Part shown: positions 26,425 through 34,781 of the stretch, piece by piece
Layout of the letters: each line of letters starts with the position of its first letter
How positions within the stretch are numbered: position 1 is the first letter of the stretch
Source: an uncultured Polaribacter sp.
GTDB taxonomy: Bacteria; Bacteroidota; Bacteroidia; Flavobacteriales; Flavobacteriaceae
Assembly: GCA_905480405.1 (NCBI GenBank)
Contig: CAJQQH010000022.1
Location: forward strand, 1-52,228
DNA length: 52,228 nucleotides
Reading direction: 5' to 3'
Notes under the pieces: generated by a model
Told to the model about the DNA's origin: nothing
Seen by the model: the letters and a program-made list of their open reading frames with translations, nothing else
Database searches by the model: none
Program-made: the position numbers and the translations under genes

Positions 26425-27240
26425 CTAATTATTTAAAATATCTGCCATTTGCACTTGTAATTCTAGTGCTTTTACAGCAGCAATTTCAGCAAAATCTTCG
26501 TTTTTAGAAGCATAAATAATACCTCTAGAAGAATTAATTAAAAGTCCAATATTTTCTGATAAACCATATTTACAAACATCTTGTAAATTACCACCTTGTG
26601 CTCCTACTCCAGGAACAAGCAGAAAAGAAGTAGGTACAATTTTTCTTATCTCTTTAAAATATTCAGCTTTTGTAGCACCAACAACATACATTAAGTTTTC
26701 AGAATTTTCCCATTCTTTAGACGTTTCTAAAACTTGTTTATACAACTCTTTACCTTCTATTTTTTGAGTTTGAAAATCGAATGCACCTTCATTAGATGTA
26801 AGTGCTAACATAATAGTATGTTTGTTTTCGAAAGCTAAAAAAGGCTCTATAGAATCTTTACCCATATAAGGTGCAACCGTTACAGAATCAAAAGCCAAAT
26901 CTTCAAAAAAGGCTTTAGCATACATAGTAGATGTATTACCAATATCTCCACGCTTAGCATCTGCAATTGTGTAAATTTCTGGATGTTTTTCGTTTAAATA
27001 ATTAATCGTTTTTTCTAAAGATTGCCAACCTTTTATACCATAAGCTTCGTAAAAAGCAGTATTAGGTTTATAAGCTACACATAAATGATGGGTTGCATCA
27101 ATAATGGCTTTGTTAAATTCGAAAATTGGATCTTCTAATTTTAATAAATGAGAAGGAATCTTGTTTAAATCAACATCTAAACCTATACATAAAAAAGATT
27201 TTTTTTGATTTATTTGTGATACTAATTGTTGTGTTGTCAT
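26425..27240 (-). CDS. pyrF: Orotidine 5'-phosphate decarboxylase
   Basis: The 271-residue protein catalyses OMP to UMP, the last step of de novo pyrimidine synthesis. It is of the longer type 2 class. The active-site segment [16 protein letters not shown] holds the catalytic Lys-Asp pair, and the phosphate-binding part [11 protein letters not shown] is near the C-terminus. A -7 box TACTTTTG lies about 27 bases upstream on the minus strand. It is followed by the BtuF-like gene with a 1-base gap. Confidence 0.95.
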   Translation of the reverse strand: MTTQQLVSQINQKKSFLCIGLDVDLNKIPSHLLKLEDPIFEFNKAIIDATHHLCVAYKPNTAFYEAYGIKGWQSLEKTINYLNEKHPEIYTIADAKRGDIGNTSTMYAKAFFEDLAFDSVTVAPYMGKDSIEPFLAFENKHTIMLALTSNEGAFDFQTQKIEGKELYKQVLETSKEWENSENLMYVVGATKAEYFKEIRKIVPTSFLLVPGVGAQGGNLQDVCKYGLSENIGLLINSSRGIIYASKNEDFAEIAAVKALELQVQMADILNN

Positions 27241-27324
27241 TACTTTTACTTAAAGTTACACAAAAGTACTATTTTTAACTTTTAGCCTTTATAAGTTATC
27301 CATTTTTTAATAGACAAATTTCAA

Positions 27325-27819
27325 ATGAAAAAAATATTTCTCGTTTTAATAATCATTTTTACTAGTTGTAATCTTAATAATCCTACTGAATTTTCTGAAG
27401 AGGCTTTACAAGAAATGCTAATAAGTGTTGATGGATCAAAAACAACTTTAAGAGAAGTGTTGCATTACAAGAAAAGGAAAAAAATACTAATAGATGTTTG
27501 GGCATCTTGGTGTCCTGATTGTATAAGAGATATTCCAAAAATAAAAGAACTACAAAAAGAATTTCCGGATGTAGATTTTTTGTTTTTATCAGTTGATCGT
27601 AGTAATCCTTCTTGGAAAAGAGCCATCAAAAAATATAATTTAAAAGGAAATCACTACAATTTACCAAAAGGTATGAATGATGGTGATTTTGTAGATTTTG
27701 TTAATTTAAATTGGATATCGCGTTTTATGGTTATAGATGAAAAAGGAAAAATACAACTCTTTAAAGCAACCAAAGCATCCGACAATGAGATTGTTGAAGC
27801 ATTAAGAAATGGTATATAA
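27325..27819 (+). CDS. TlpA-like thioredoxin-fold lipoprotein
   Basis: The 164-residue protein has a lipoprotein signal (LVLIIIFTSC, Cys15). A thioredoxin domain follows with the redox motif WASWCPDC (CPDC) near residues 62-69, a following FLFLSVDRSNPSW strand and a cis-Pro region that is less clear (NWISRFMVIDEKGK). It probably reduces disulfides in the periplasm or at the outer-membrane inner face. It lies upstream of tpiA on the same strand. Confidence 0.85.
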   Translation: MKKIFLVLIIIFTSCNLNNPTEFSEEALQEMLISVDGSKTTLREVLHYKKRKKILIDVWASWCPDCIRDIPKIKELQKEFPDVDFLFLSVDRSNPSWKRAIKKYNLKGNHYNLPKGMNDGDFVDFVNLNWISRFMVIDEKGKIQLFKATKASDNEIVEALRNGI

Positions 27820-27902
27820 ATCGTTATAGTAACTATTTTAGTTTATAATGTAGAAATCATTTATCATTCGTTAATTTTACAACTTTAATAAAAGAAACAA
27901 TT

Positions 27903-28661
27903 ATGAGACAAAAGATAGTAGCAGGAAACTGGAAGATGAATAACGATAAGAAAGCGTCTAAACAACTTATCAAAGAAATTAAAAAATCTATTAAAAATTT
28001 ATCTTTAGAAAATACTAGAGTTATAGTTGCACCAACGTTTGTAAATTTATCTTCTTCTGTAAAAGAAGCAAAAAAATCTGCAGTAGAAGTAGTTGCACAA
28101 AACATGCATCAAGCAAAAAACGGAGCTTATACAGGTGAAATTTCTGCTGATATGTTAAAAGCTGTAGGCATTAAAACTGTTATCTTAGGTCATTCAGAAA
28201 GAAGAACTTATTTTGGTGAAACTGATGCTATTCTTGCAGAAAAAGTAAATACTGTTTTAGAAAATGACTTAGAAACTATTTTTTGCTTTGGCGAATTATT
28301 AGAAGATAGAAAGTCTGAAAACCATTTTGCAATAGTAGAGAGCCAAATATCTAATGCATTATTTCATTTAGAAGCAAATGCTTGGAAAAATATTGTTTTA
28401 GCTTACGAGCCTGTATGGGCAATTGGTACAGGAGAAACTGCTAGTGCAGAACAAGCGCAAGAAATGCATGCTTTTATTAGAAGCATTGTAGAAAAAAAAT
28501 ACAATAAAGAAGTAGCTAATGCTGTTTCTATTTTATATGGAGGAAGCGTAAAACCTGCAAATGCTGAAGAGATCTTCTCTAAACCTGATGTAGATGGAGG
28601 CTTAATTGGAGGTGCTGCATTAAAAGCTGAAGATTTTACAGGAATCATTAAAGCAATTTAA
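27903..28661 (+). CDS. tpiA: Triosephosphate isomerase
   Basis: The 252-residue enzyme interconverts dihydroxyacetone phosphate and glyceraldehyde 3-phosphate in glycolysis. All signature parts are present: VAGNWKMNN with Asn9 and Lys11, ILGHSERR with the electrophilic His, AYEPVWAIGTG with the catalytic Glu, and the phosphate loop YGGSVKPAN. Length is standard. It is followed by a terminator and then prmA and clpS. Confidence 0.97.
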   Translation: MRQKIVAGNWKMNNDKKASKQLIKEIKKSIKNLSLENTRVIVAPTFVNLSSSVKEAKKSAVEVVAQNMHQAKNGAYTGEISADMLKAVGIKTVILGHSERRTYFGETDAILAEKVNTVLENDLETIFCFGELLEDRKSENHFAIVESQISNALFHLEANAWKNIVLAYEPVWAIGTGETASAEQAQEMHAFIRSIVEKKYNKEVANAVSILYGGSVKPANAEEIFSKPDVDGGLIGGAALKAEDFTGIIKAI

Positions 28662-28703
28662 AAGTAGTTATTTTGTAAAACTTCTTTAGAAAACCAATAA
28701 ATT

Positions 28704-28738
28704 TGCATCAAGTTATAAAATCTTGATGCATTTTTTTT
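28704..28738 (+). terminator. Intrinsic terminator after tpiA
   Basis: A 9-bp stem (TGCATCAAG with CTTGATGCA) around an AT-rich loop is followed by eight T, ending 11 bases before prmA. Some read-through into prmA is likely, since no clear promoter fits in the remaining space. Confidence 0.85.
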
Positions 28739-28749
28739 GAAAACGATTT

Positions 28750-29586
28750 ATGGACAATATATATATAGAATACAATTTTACTGTTTCGCCAAAAGAACCA
28801 GCTACAGAAATTTTAATTGCAGAATTAGGTTCTGTTGGTTTTGAGAGTTTTGTTGAAAATGAAAATGGAGTAACAGCCTATATTCAAAAGAATGACTGGA
28901 ATTCAACTATTCTAGAAAACATTTTTGTGTTAAATTCTAATGAGTTTACTATTGATCATTCTACTAATGAGGTAGAGCAAACTAATTGGAATGCAGAATG
29001 GGAAAAGAATTTTAATCCTATTCAGGTTGATGATTTAGTAAGTATTAGAGCTCCTTTTCATGAAAACCCTAATTTAAAATATGATATTGTTATAGAGCCT
29101 AAAATGAGTTTTGGTACTGGTCATCATGAAACTACACACATGATGGTACAACATTTATTAAAATTAGATTTAACAGATAAGAAAACATTAGATATGGGTT
29201 GTGGTACTGGTATTTTAGCAATTTTTGCTGAAATGAAGGGTGCAAAACCTATAGATGCCATAGATATTGATAATTGGTGTTATGAAAACTCATTAGAAAA
29301 CGTACAACGAAATAACTGTAAAAACATTTCTGTTTTTGAAGGAGATTCTTCACTTTTAATGAATAAAAAATATGATCTAATCATTGCTAACATTAATAGA
29401 AACATACTATTAATGGATATGAAAATTTATACAAATTGCTTAAATGAAAAAGGGATACTTTTGTTAAGTGGTTTTTATGAAGACGATATTCCTACAATCG
29501 ATGCTGAAGTTTCTAAATATAACTTAAAATTAGAAACTTTTATAGAAAGGAACAATTGGGTTGCATTAAAATATAACAAAGAGTAA
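28750..29586 (+). CDS. prmA: Ribosomal protein L11 methyltransferase
   Basis: The 278-residue enzyme methylates lysines and the N-terminus of ribosomal protein L11 with SAM. It shows the N-terminal substrate domain, then GTGHHETTHMM (SFGTGHHETT), motif I DMGCGTGILAIFA, IDIDNWCYENSLEN and the NPPY-like IIANINRN. This is the usual Bacteroidota form. It precedes clpS by 23 bases. Confidence 0.93.
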   Translation: MDNIYIEYNFTVSPKEPATEILIAELGSVGFESFVENENGVTAYIQKNDWNSTILENIFVLNSNEFTIDHSTNEVEQTNWNAEWEKNFNPIQVDDLVSIRAPFHENPNLKYDIVIEPKMSFGTGHHETTHMMVQHLLKLDLTDKKTLDMGCGTGILAIFAEMKGAKPIDAIDIDNWCYENSLENVQRNNCKNISVFEGDSSLLMNKKYDLIIANINRNILLMDMKIYTNCLNEKGILLLSGFYEDDIPTIDAEVSKYNLKLETFIERNNWVALKYNKE

Positions 29587-29609
29587 AAAATATTTTATAT
29601 TTTTATAGG

Positions 29610-29885
29610 ATGAGTACAAAAGAAAAAATACAAGAAGAAGTTGATGTTCTAGAACAAGAAACGTATCAACATGAAATAGTATTACACAACGATGATGTTA
29701 ACACATTTGATCATGTAATTGATTCTTTAATGGATGTTTGCGATCATACTTTAGTGCAAGCAGAACAATGTGCAACGTTAGTACACTATAAAGGAAAATG
29801 CACCGTTAAATCTGGTGAGTATAAAGATTTAGAACCAAGATGCTCTAAATTATTACAGTTAGGTTTATCTGCAGAATTAGTATAA
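29610..29885 (+). CDS. clpS: Clp protease adaptor ClpS
   Basis: The 91-residue adaptor delivers N-degron proteins to ClpAP/ClpCP. It has the conserved LHNDDVNTFDHVIDSL motif, where Asn-Asp recognise the substrate N-terminus, and a later His-rich VHYKGKCTVKSG segment. The flexible N-terminal stretch is acidic. It lies between prmA and a small unknown gene, 2 bases before the latter. Confidence 0.93.
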   Translation: MSTKEKIQEEVDVLEQETYQHEIVLHNDDVNTFDHVIDSLMDVCDHTLVQAEQCATLVHYKGKCTVKSGEYKDLEPRCSKLLQLGLSAELV

Positions 29886-29887
29886 TT

Positions 29888-30160
29888 ATGGAAAACATCT
29901 TAAAATATTACGAATTTTCTTTTTTTAAAAAAGATGAATCAGATACATTTTCTGGGAATGAAATAGCTTATACAGAATTAAATACTACACATTTTTTAAT
30001 TTTTGAAAGAAATAATGAAACGTATAACTTATATATTTCAAGATATAAAGGTAAAAATGAAATTGGCTTAAAACCACCAGAAATACTAGAAATTCTGATA
30101 GAAAAATACGACAAAAGTATACCAGAACATAGAATAGCAATTACACAATATTTAAACTAA
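29888..30160 (+). CDS. Small hypothetical protein downstream of clpS
   Basis: The 90-residue protein is predicted alpha/beta and charged (MENILKYYEFSFFKKDESD; IGLKPPEILEILIEKYD). No motif was recognised. It begins 2 bases after clpS and ends immediately before a terminator, so it is the last gene of the prmA-clpS message. Confidence 0.65.
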   Translation: MENILKYYEFSFFKKDESDTFSGNEIAYTELNTTHFLIFERNNETYNLYISRYKGKNEIGLKPPEILEILIEKYDKSIPEHRIAITQYLN

Positions 30161-30189
30161 ACTCGAGATACTTCTCGAGTTTTTTTTTT
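30161..30189 (+). terminator. Intrinsic terminator of the prmA-clpS operon
   Basis: A perfect 8-bp stem (ACTCGAGA with TCTCGAGT) around TACT is followed by nine T. It begins right after the stop codon. Confidence 0.92.
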
Positions 30190-30360
30190 ATTTAAAAAAA
30201 TATTGTGACTTATTAAATTTTATTGTGTCATAATAATAGAGAATAAGATATCCAATTTTATTTAGGCTAAATAAAACATCATTTAGCAAAATAAAATTTT
30301 ATAATATTTGAAAGAGAAAAATAGTAGTAGTTAGTTTTTATACTAAGTTTGGTTAGACGA

Positions 30361-30389
30361 AAAGGCCTTGAACATTGTTCAAGGTCTTT
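30361..30389 (-). terminator. Hairpin, probable terminator of the PAS-protein operon
   Basis: A 13-bp stem (12 Watson-Crick pairs plus one G-T) around ATT is flanked by short A and T runs. It lies 72 bases beyond the stop of the last PAS-like gene on the minus strand. The U-run is only four long, so termination may be partial. No gene was found in the 170 bases between it and the terminator at 30189. Confidence 0.6.
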
Positions 30390-30460
30390 TCCATTTATTC
30401 CACAACATACACTTATTAATTCCCCATAATTTTGTAAAAAAATAATACTTTTTTAAGTTA

Positions 30461-31030
30461 CTAATTATTGTTATTTGGTAAGAATTCTTTAACCATACCA
30501 TAAATTAGAGTGTCTTTATTATCTCTTATTTCTCTCCATTTAATTGTTCTTCCTAATAAAGGTTTACCATCTTTTCCAATAACACTTCCTTCAATTTCTA
30601 ATTTTTTACCAGTAACAGCTACTGTTATATCATTTTCGTAAAATTCTTGCGCATACTTTTTTGGAAACAATTCAAAATTATTTTTACCAATCTGTGCTAG
30701 TGGGTCATAATTAAAAAGATGACCAAAACTATTAACATACTCTGGGTTTACATATTGCATAATAAAGTATTTCCCCCTCTTTACTTTTTGCCATACTGGT
30801 AAAGGTAGGTTTTCATAACTTCTATTAAAAATTAACATTTGTTCTTTTAAATATAAATTACTTTCTTCCAATATAGCAGATTTAACATTCACATTTTTAT
30901 TTTCATTTCTCAACAAATATCCTAAAACGGTTAAAAGTAATAAAGAAACATAGGTTATCAACTTATGTCTCTTTTCTAAATTAGAGATTAGAAATAGTAT
31001 TCTCTTAAATTTATTTACTATTTTTTTCAT
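30461..31030 (-). CDS. Membrane-anchored PAS-like protein, copy 3 of a tandem array
   Basis: The 189-residue protein has a short basic N-terminus (MKKIVNKFKR), one transmembrane segment (about 24-41), a short linker helix (AILEESNLYLKEQM) and a domain from about 65 to 183. That domain reads like a PAS fold: NPEYVNSFG, IGKNNFELFP, the ITVAVTGK helix, and a final KWREIRDNKDTLIYGM strand pair. There is no kinase, cyclase or other output domain. It is the last of three neighbouring homologues. The PAS assignment is by eye. It may sense a ligand at the membrane and signal through partners or hetero-oligomers. Confidence 0.7.
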   Translation of the reverse strand: MKKIVNKFKRILFLISNLEKRHKLITYVSLLLLTVLGYLLRNENKNVNVKSAILEESNLYLKEQMLIFNRSYENLPLPVWQKVKRGKYFIMQYVNPEYVNSFGHLFNYDPLAQIGKNNFELFPKKYAQEFYENDITVAVTGKKLEIEGSVIGKDGKPLLGRTIKWREIRDNKDTLIYGMVKEFLPNNNN

Positions 31031-31089
31031 AACTAATAATTGTAATATTAAAAAAATGATAAAATAAAATTAAGACATATTATAGTTGA

Positions 31090-31662
31090 TTATTTCTTTT
31101 TATCATAAGGTAAAATTTCTTTTATAATACCATAAACAAGTGTGTCTTTGTTATCTCTTATCTTTCTCCACTTAAGAACTTTAATTTTTATGGGATTTCC
31201 ATTTTTATCTACTGGATAATGAAAACTCTCCATTGCTTTACCTGTTATTGCTACCGCAACATCACCTTCGTAATAAGTTTGAGCTAATTTATTAGGGAAA
31301 ATTTCAAAATTATTTTTTCCTATTACATCAAACTGACTATAATTAATGAAATGCCCAAAATTTTGAACATATACTGGATTTACATATTGAAGAATAAAAT
31401 GATTACCTCTTTTAACCTTCTGCCAAACTGGTAGTGGTAAATTTTCATAACTACTATTAAAGATTAACATGTTGCCTTTTAAATGTAAGTTCTTTTCTAC
31501 CAATGTAGCAGACTCTACATTTACATCTTTATTCTCATTTCTTAATAAATACCCTAGAATAGTTAAAAGCAATAACGTACAATAAGTAATTATTTTATGT
31601 CTCTTTTCTAAATTGGAAATGAAAAATAATAATCGTCTAAATTTTTCCGATATTTTTTTCAT
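31090..31662 (-). CDS. Membrane-anchored PAS-like protein, copy 2 of a tandem array
   Basis: The 190-residue protein has the same layout as its neighbours: basic N-terminus, a transmembrane segment near 24-41 (ITYCTLLLLTILGYLLRN), a linker, then the block LPLPVWQKVKRG, VNPVYVQNFG, IGKNNFEIFP and KWRKIRDNKDTL. It is closest to the gene at 30461 (shared SNLEKRHK and LLTxLGYLLRNENK). A 59-base gap separates it from the last copy and 71 bases from the first, with no terminator between them. No output domain is present. Confidence 0.7.
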   Translation of the reverse strand: MKKISEKFRRLLFFISNLEKRHKIITYCTLLLLTILGYLLRNENKDVNVESATLVEKNLHLKGNMLIFNSSYENLPLPVWQKVKRGNHFILQYVNPVYVQNFGHFINYSQFDVIGKNNFEIFPNKLAQTYYEGDVAVAITGKAMESFHYPVDKNGNPIKIKVLKWRKIRDNKDTLVYGIIKEILPYDKKK

Positions 31663-31733
31663 AATTATTTATTGATTACAATTTTTGTTTGTTCGCAAAG
31701 AAAATTTATTTTAAAAGAATTAAGCAAAGCCAA

Positions 31734-32306
31734 TTATTTTAATTTCTTGTTTGGTAAAACTTCTTTAACCATCCCAAAAATTAAAGTATCTTTTTTATCT
31801 TTAATATCTCTCCATTTTATAACTCTTAACGTCATAACATTACCATCCTTATCGGTAGACTCTTCAATACTCTCAATTATATCTCCGGTTATTGAAACGG
31901 CAATATCATTCTCATAATAAATTTGTGCAATTTCTTTAGGAAATAAATCGAAATTATTTTTTCCTATAAAACCATATTTACCGCCTTTAAAGAAATGTCC
32001 AAATTTTTTTAAATATTCTGGGTTTACATAGTTAATGATAAACTCATCTCCCCTTTTAACTTTTTGCCAAACAGGTAAAGGAAAATCTTCATAATTTCTA
32101 TTAAAGATTACCATATTCTGTTTTAAATTATGATTTCTTTCTTGCAATGTTGCAAAATCCACCTTTATGTCCTGGTTTTCGGTTCTTAAAAAATAAGTAG
32201 ATACTGTTAAGAATAACAAAGAAGCATAGGTAATTACCTTGTGCTTTTTTTCTAAACTCGAAACCTTAGATAATAAGTGGCGTGATCTTGTAGTTAAATT
32301 ACTCAT
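31734..32306 (-). CDS. Membrane-anchored PAS-like protein, copy 1 of a tandem array
   Basis: The 190-residue protein is the most divergent copy: the N-terminus is MSNLTTRSRHLLSKVSSLEKK and the transmembrane segment is ASLLFLTVSTYFLR. The core keeps LPVWQKVKRGDEFI, VNPEYLKKFG, IGKNNFDLFP, ITGDII and KWRDIKDKKDTL. Its ATG overlaps the stop of an upstream frame (32303-32306), which suggests coupling if that frame is real. As the first copy it may be the oldest of the array. No catalytic motif is visible. Confidence 0.7.
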   Translation of the reverse strand: MSNLTTRSRHLLSKVSSLEKKHKVITYASLLFLTVSTYFLRTENQDIKVDFATLQERNHNLKQNMVIFNRNYEDFPLPVWQKVKRGDEFIINYVNPEYLKKFGHFFKGGKYGFIGKNNFDLFPKEIAQIYYENDIAVSITGDIIESIEESTDKDGNVMTLRVIKWRDIKDKKDTLIFGMVKEVLPNKKLK

Positions 32307-32587
32307 GCTTTTTCATTTTTAAGGTTAAATAAAAAAGAGTACAAACCAAAAACAATCACTTCAAAAGCATCATTTTTTAATTTAAATAAATAACTAAAGT
32401 GTAATAAAATATTAGCGAAACTAATTTTAAGAAACGTAAGAAAATGCAATCTATTTAAAGATTTCAATTGCAAACTTAAAAAAGTTTTTTTTGAAAAAAT
32501 TACTGCCTTAGAAAAGCATATAGTAAAAAAATTATTTTTTACATATATAGCCAACAGCTTAATAAAATTATTTTTTATATTATCCAT
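32303..32587 (-). CDS. Possible small hydrophobic protein leading the PAS array
   Basis: From ATG 32587 the frame gives 94 residues, rich in Leu, Phe, Lys and Ile, with hydrophobic stretches around TFLKISFANILLHFSYLF and FEVIVFGLYSFLF. The stop overlaps the next ATG as ATGA. A CCCCCC tract lies just upstream of the start. The frame opens further to 32683, but that part is low-complexity and unlikely to be translated. The overlap supports a real gene; the composition of AT-rich DNA argues for caution. Confidence 0.35.
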   Translation of the reverse strand: MDNIKNNFIKLLAIYVKNNFFTICFSKAVIFSKKTFLSLQLKSLNRLHFLTFLKISFANILLHFSYLFKLKNDAFEVIVFGLYSFLFNLKNEKA

Positions 32588-32813
32588 AATTGGGGGGATT
32601 TGGATCCTTAAAATAACTAAATATCTACAATAAATAGATAAATGTATATTTACAAATATATAGATATATAATATAATTAACAAATTGATACTTATAATAA
32701 TTATGTTAAAAGATTAAATATTACATAAAAAACACGTTTAACTGTTTTATTTATATAAATAACACAAAAAATTAACGACTAGATAAAGAATTTAACAAAT
32801 AGTACAAAAACAA

Positions 32814-32841
32814 AAAACTCATCTTTTTAAAGATGAGTTTT
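32814..32841 (-). terminator. Terminator of the tRNA-Arg gene
   Basis: A 13-bp stem (AAAACTCATCTTT with AAAGATGAGTTTT) around TT begins 2 bases after the tRNA 3' end on the minus strand and runs into a T-rich tract. Confidence 0.85.
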
Positions 32842-32843
32842 AG

Positions 32844-32917
32844 TGACCATGATAGGATTCAAACCTATAACCTCTTGAGCCGTAATCAAGTGCGCTATTC
32901 AGTTGCGCCACATGGCC
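32844..32917 (-). tRNA. tRNA-Arg(ACG)
   Basis: The 74-nt gene folds fully: acceptor GGCCATG with CATGGTC (one G-U at 2-71), D stem GCGC/GCGC, anticodon stem CTTGA/TCAAG with loop TTACGGC (anticodon ACG), variable AGGTT, T stem ATAGG/CCTAT, discriminator A. CCA is not encoded. The D loop is AACTGAATA, with A at 19 instead of G, and the T loop is TTTGAAT, with T at 56 instead of C; the two changes together keep a 19-56 pair. A20, an arginine identity base, is kept. A -7 box TATATTTG (minus strand, 32937-32930) lies 12 bases upstream. Confidence 0.92.
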
Positions 32918-32975
32918 TTAAATCGGCTGCAAATATAATAGCATTTTCTTAAACTAAGAAATCTATATCAGTTTT

Positions 32976-33206
32976 TTATGAATTTATTTTTTCTTTATAC
33001 TTTTCTATTACTGTTTTTGCTTTTTCTAAATCAGAATCTAATACATGAACCTCAACAGAACTCATGTTTTCACCAAAACCTCCTAGTCTAGCAGATTCAA
33101 ATTTATCTTTAATTAGGTAGTTAATATTTTCTAGATCCAATAAGTTTTTTAAACCAGTAACTATAATATTAGATCCAGTAAATAAATTAGTGTGTTCTGT
33201 TTTCAT
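32976..33206 (-). CDS. DUF2007 domain protein
   Basis: The 76-residue protein matches the DUF2007 fold, a small ferredoxin-like domain: FTGSNIIVTGLKNLLDLENINYLIKDK, then VEVHVLDSDLEKAKTVIEKY. Such proteins are called putative signal-transducing proteins; no activity is established. It is in the same orientation as the next upstream small gene, with an 11-base gap. Confidence 0.85.
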   Translation of the reverse strand: MKTEHTNLFTGSNIIVTGLKNLLDLENINYLIKDKFESARLGGFGENMSSVEVHVLDSDLEKAKTVIEKYKEKINS

Positions 33207-33217
33207 ATTTGTTCGTT

Positions 33218-33370
33218 TTAATCAAGTGAGTTCATCGTTACAAAAGCTCTCCATCCAATAATTGCTAATTGAAATTTAGAAGCTTTAGAAATATCTAATT
33301 CTTTTTTTGTAAAAGAAGGCAAGATCGTTTTATTAACTTTTGCTAATAATTTAAAAATCTGTTTTTTCAT
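33218..33370 (-). CDS. Short conserved flavobacterial protein (often mislabelled SsrA-binding)
   Basis: From ATG 33370 the protein has 50 residues: MKKQIFKLLAKVNKTILPSF... ending GWRAFVTMNSLD. The frame extends 13 codons upstream, but that part overlaps the promoter zone and is not conserved in the family as I recall it. Similar short proteins are labelled SsrA-binding in some annotations; it is far too short to be SmpB (about 150 residues). It is basic and amphipathic; the function is unknown. Confidence 0.7.
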   Translation of the reverse strand: MKKQIFKLLAKVNKTILPSFTKKELDISKASKFQLAIIGWRAFVTMNSLD

Positions 33371-33404
33371 TACTATTTGGTTAGTCGTCAAATTTAGTAA
33401 AAAT

Positions 33405-33434
33405 AACAACTCAATCTTTTAAGAGTGAGTTGTT
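33405..33434 (-). terminator. Terminator after the SPFH gene
   Basis: A 9-bp stem (AACAACTCA with TGAGTTGTT) with an inner TCTT/AAGA pairing is followed on the minus strand by ATTTTT. It lies between the SPFH gene stop and the next small gene. Confidence 0.8.
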
Positions 33435-33443
33435 TTAATTAAA

Positions 33444-34781
33444 TTACTTCTTCTTACTCATTAAACCTTTAGCAATGTCTGCACCTATTAAAGATTGTAA
33501 TAAATTATTATTACTACCCTCTTTACTACCGGAAATATAAGTAGATGGCAAATTTAATTCTTTAATCTGTTGCGCAACACCAACTGCAGTTTTGTATTCC
33601 CATTCTGCTTTTTCCTGAGGTGTTAAACCAGCACTTACTAACTTAGCGTTTTCATAATACTGTGCATCTGCAGCAACTTTTTTACTTTTAGCTTTAAACT
33701 GTTCTACCTCATATTGTTTCTTTTCCATAATTAAATTAAAACCTGCAACTTTAGCTGCCGTTTCTGCTTCAATAGTTTGTTGTATTTGAATTTTTTCTAA
33801 ACGAGCACGTTCTTTTGCTTTTTCAGATTCTCCTTTTGCAACCTCTTTTTTAGCTCTATAGTACTCACGTTCTGCTTGTTGTTTTTCTAATTGCGTTTGT
33901 GCAACTTCATTTTTTTGTAGATCTAAACGTTCATCAAACGAAGTTTCCCAATCTATACCGGTAACCTGAGCTTGGTAAATTTTTAAACCGTATTGTTTTA
34001 AAGAATTTGTATTATCTCTAATAATATTACCATCAGACCTTCTTTTAATTCTAAACTTTTTCTGCTTACTCGATTTACCAACGTTTATTTTTCTAACAGT
34101 AGTTGTATCTCCAACAATTTCATTTGAATTTTCTGCTTCATAATACTGCTCTACTTGATACATCCCGTTTTCTAATTGGTCTCTAAAGTATCTATCAAAA
34201 TCAGAAGCTTGTCCAGAAATATAATCTTGAGCATCCATTAACTTACAAGTATTTTTAATAGCTGCATCTATATTTGGTAAAACCCTACCAAATATCAATT
34301 TAGATTCACTTTTATTTCTATCTGCCATGTTTAAAAATACTTCTTCATCATTAATATTTACTCCTACAATAACAGAAGTGCTTATTTCTGCTTTAATCGC
34401 ATCACTAAACTCCCATTTTTGTGCTTTTCTGTTATAAATACCTTGGGCATTTTTAGGTAATTCATTATTATTGTCTACAATAATGTCTTTTATAGAGGTT
34501 TCATAAGAAAGAGGAATTATTCTTCCCCACCATTTTAATTTTAAACCCTGTGTGGTAATCATTTTGTCTCCACCTGTTACATATTGCACCGCATAAGCAG
34601 TACCTGCATCTGCATAAAAAAACATTCCGTTTAGGATTGCAATAAATACACCCAAAACAATTATTTGAAAACTTCTTTTAGTGTTTGGAATATTAAATTT
34701 TGTATTACTTGTATAAACTTTTTTTAAAATAAATGTTGCTACTCCAATAACAACAAGTGTAATTCCGATAAATGTTAGCAT
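33444..34781 (-). CDS. SPFH/flotillin-like membrane scaffold protein
   Basis: The 445-residue protein has two N-terminal transmembrane segments (about 3-20 and 38-55). An SPFH-type domain follows (about 62-290, with YAVQYVTGGDKMITTQGLKL and VGVNINDEEVFL). A long Ala/Glu/Lys coiled coil (about 295-400, KQQAEREYYRAKKEVAKGE) comes next, and a C-terminal tail ends LLQSLIGADIAKGLMSKKK. This layout is that of stomatin/flotillin-like proteins that form ring- or cage-like assemblies in the inner membrane and guard membrane proteins. The partner, usually a NfeD or protease gene, is not adjacent. It is monocistronic. Confidence 0.82.
   Translation of the reverse strand: MLTFIGITLVVIGVATFILKKVYTSNTKFNIPNTKRSFQIIVLGVFIAILNGMFFYADAGTAYAVQYVTGGDKMITTQGLKLKWWGRIIPLSYETSIKDIIVDNNNELPKNAQGIYNRKAQKWEFSDAIKAEISTSVIVGVNINDEEVFLNMADRNKSESKLIFGRVLPNIDAAIKNTCKLMDAQDYISGQASDFDRYFRDQLENGMYQVEQYYEAENSNEIVGDTTTVRKINVGKSSKQKKFRIKRRSDGNIIRDNTNSLKQYGLKIYQAQVTGIDWETSFDERLDLQKNEVAQTQLEKQQAEREYYRAKKEVAKGESEKAKERARLEKIQIQQTIEAETAAKVAGFNLIMEKKQYEVEQFKAKSKKVAADAQYYENAKLVSAGLTPQEKAEWEYKTAVGVAQQIKELNLPSTYISGSKEGSNNNLLQSLIGADIAKGLMSKKK

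Noticed and set aside
30190-30360. Small RNA between two terminators
   Set aside because: A TAAGTTTG box at 30344-30351 is too close to the hairpin and no -33 element fits; the hairpin is better explained as the end of the PAS operon.
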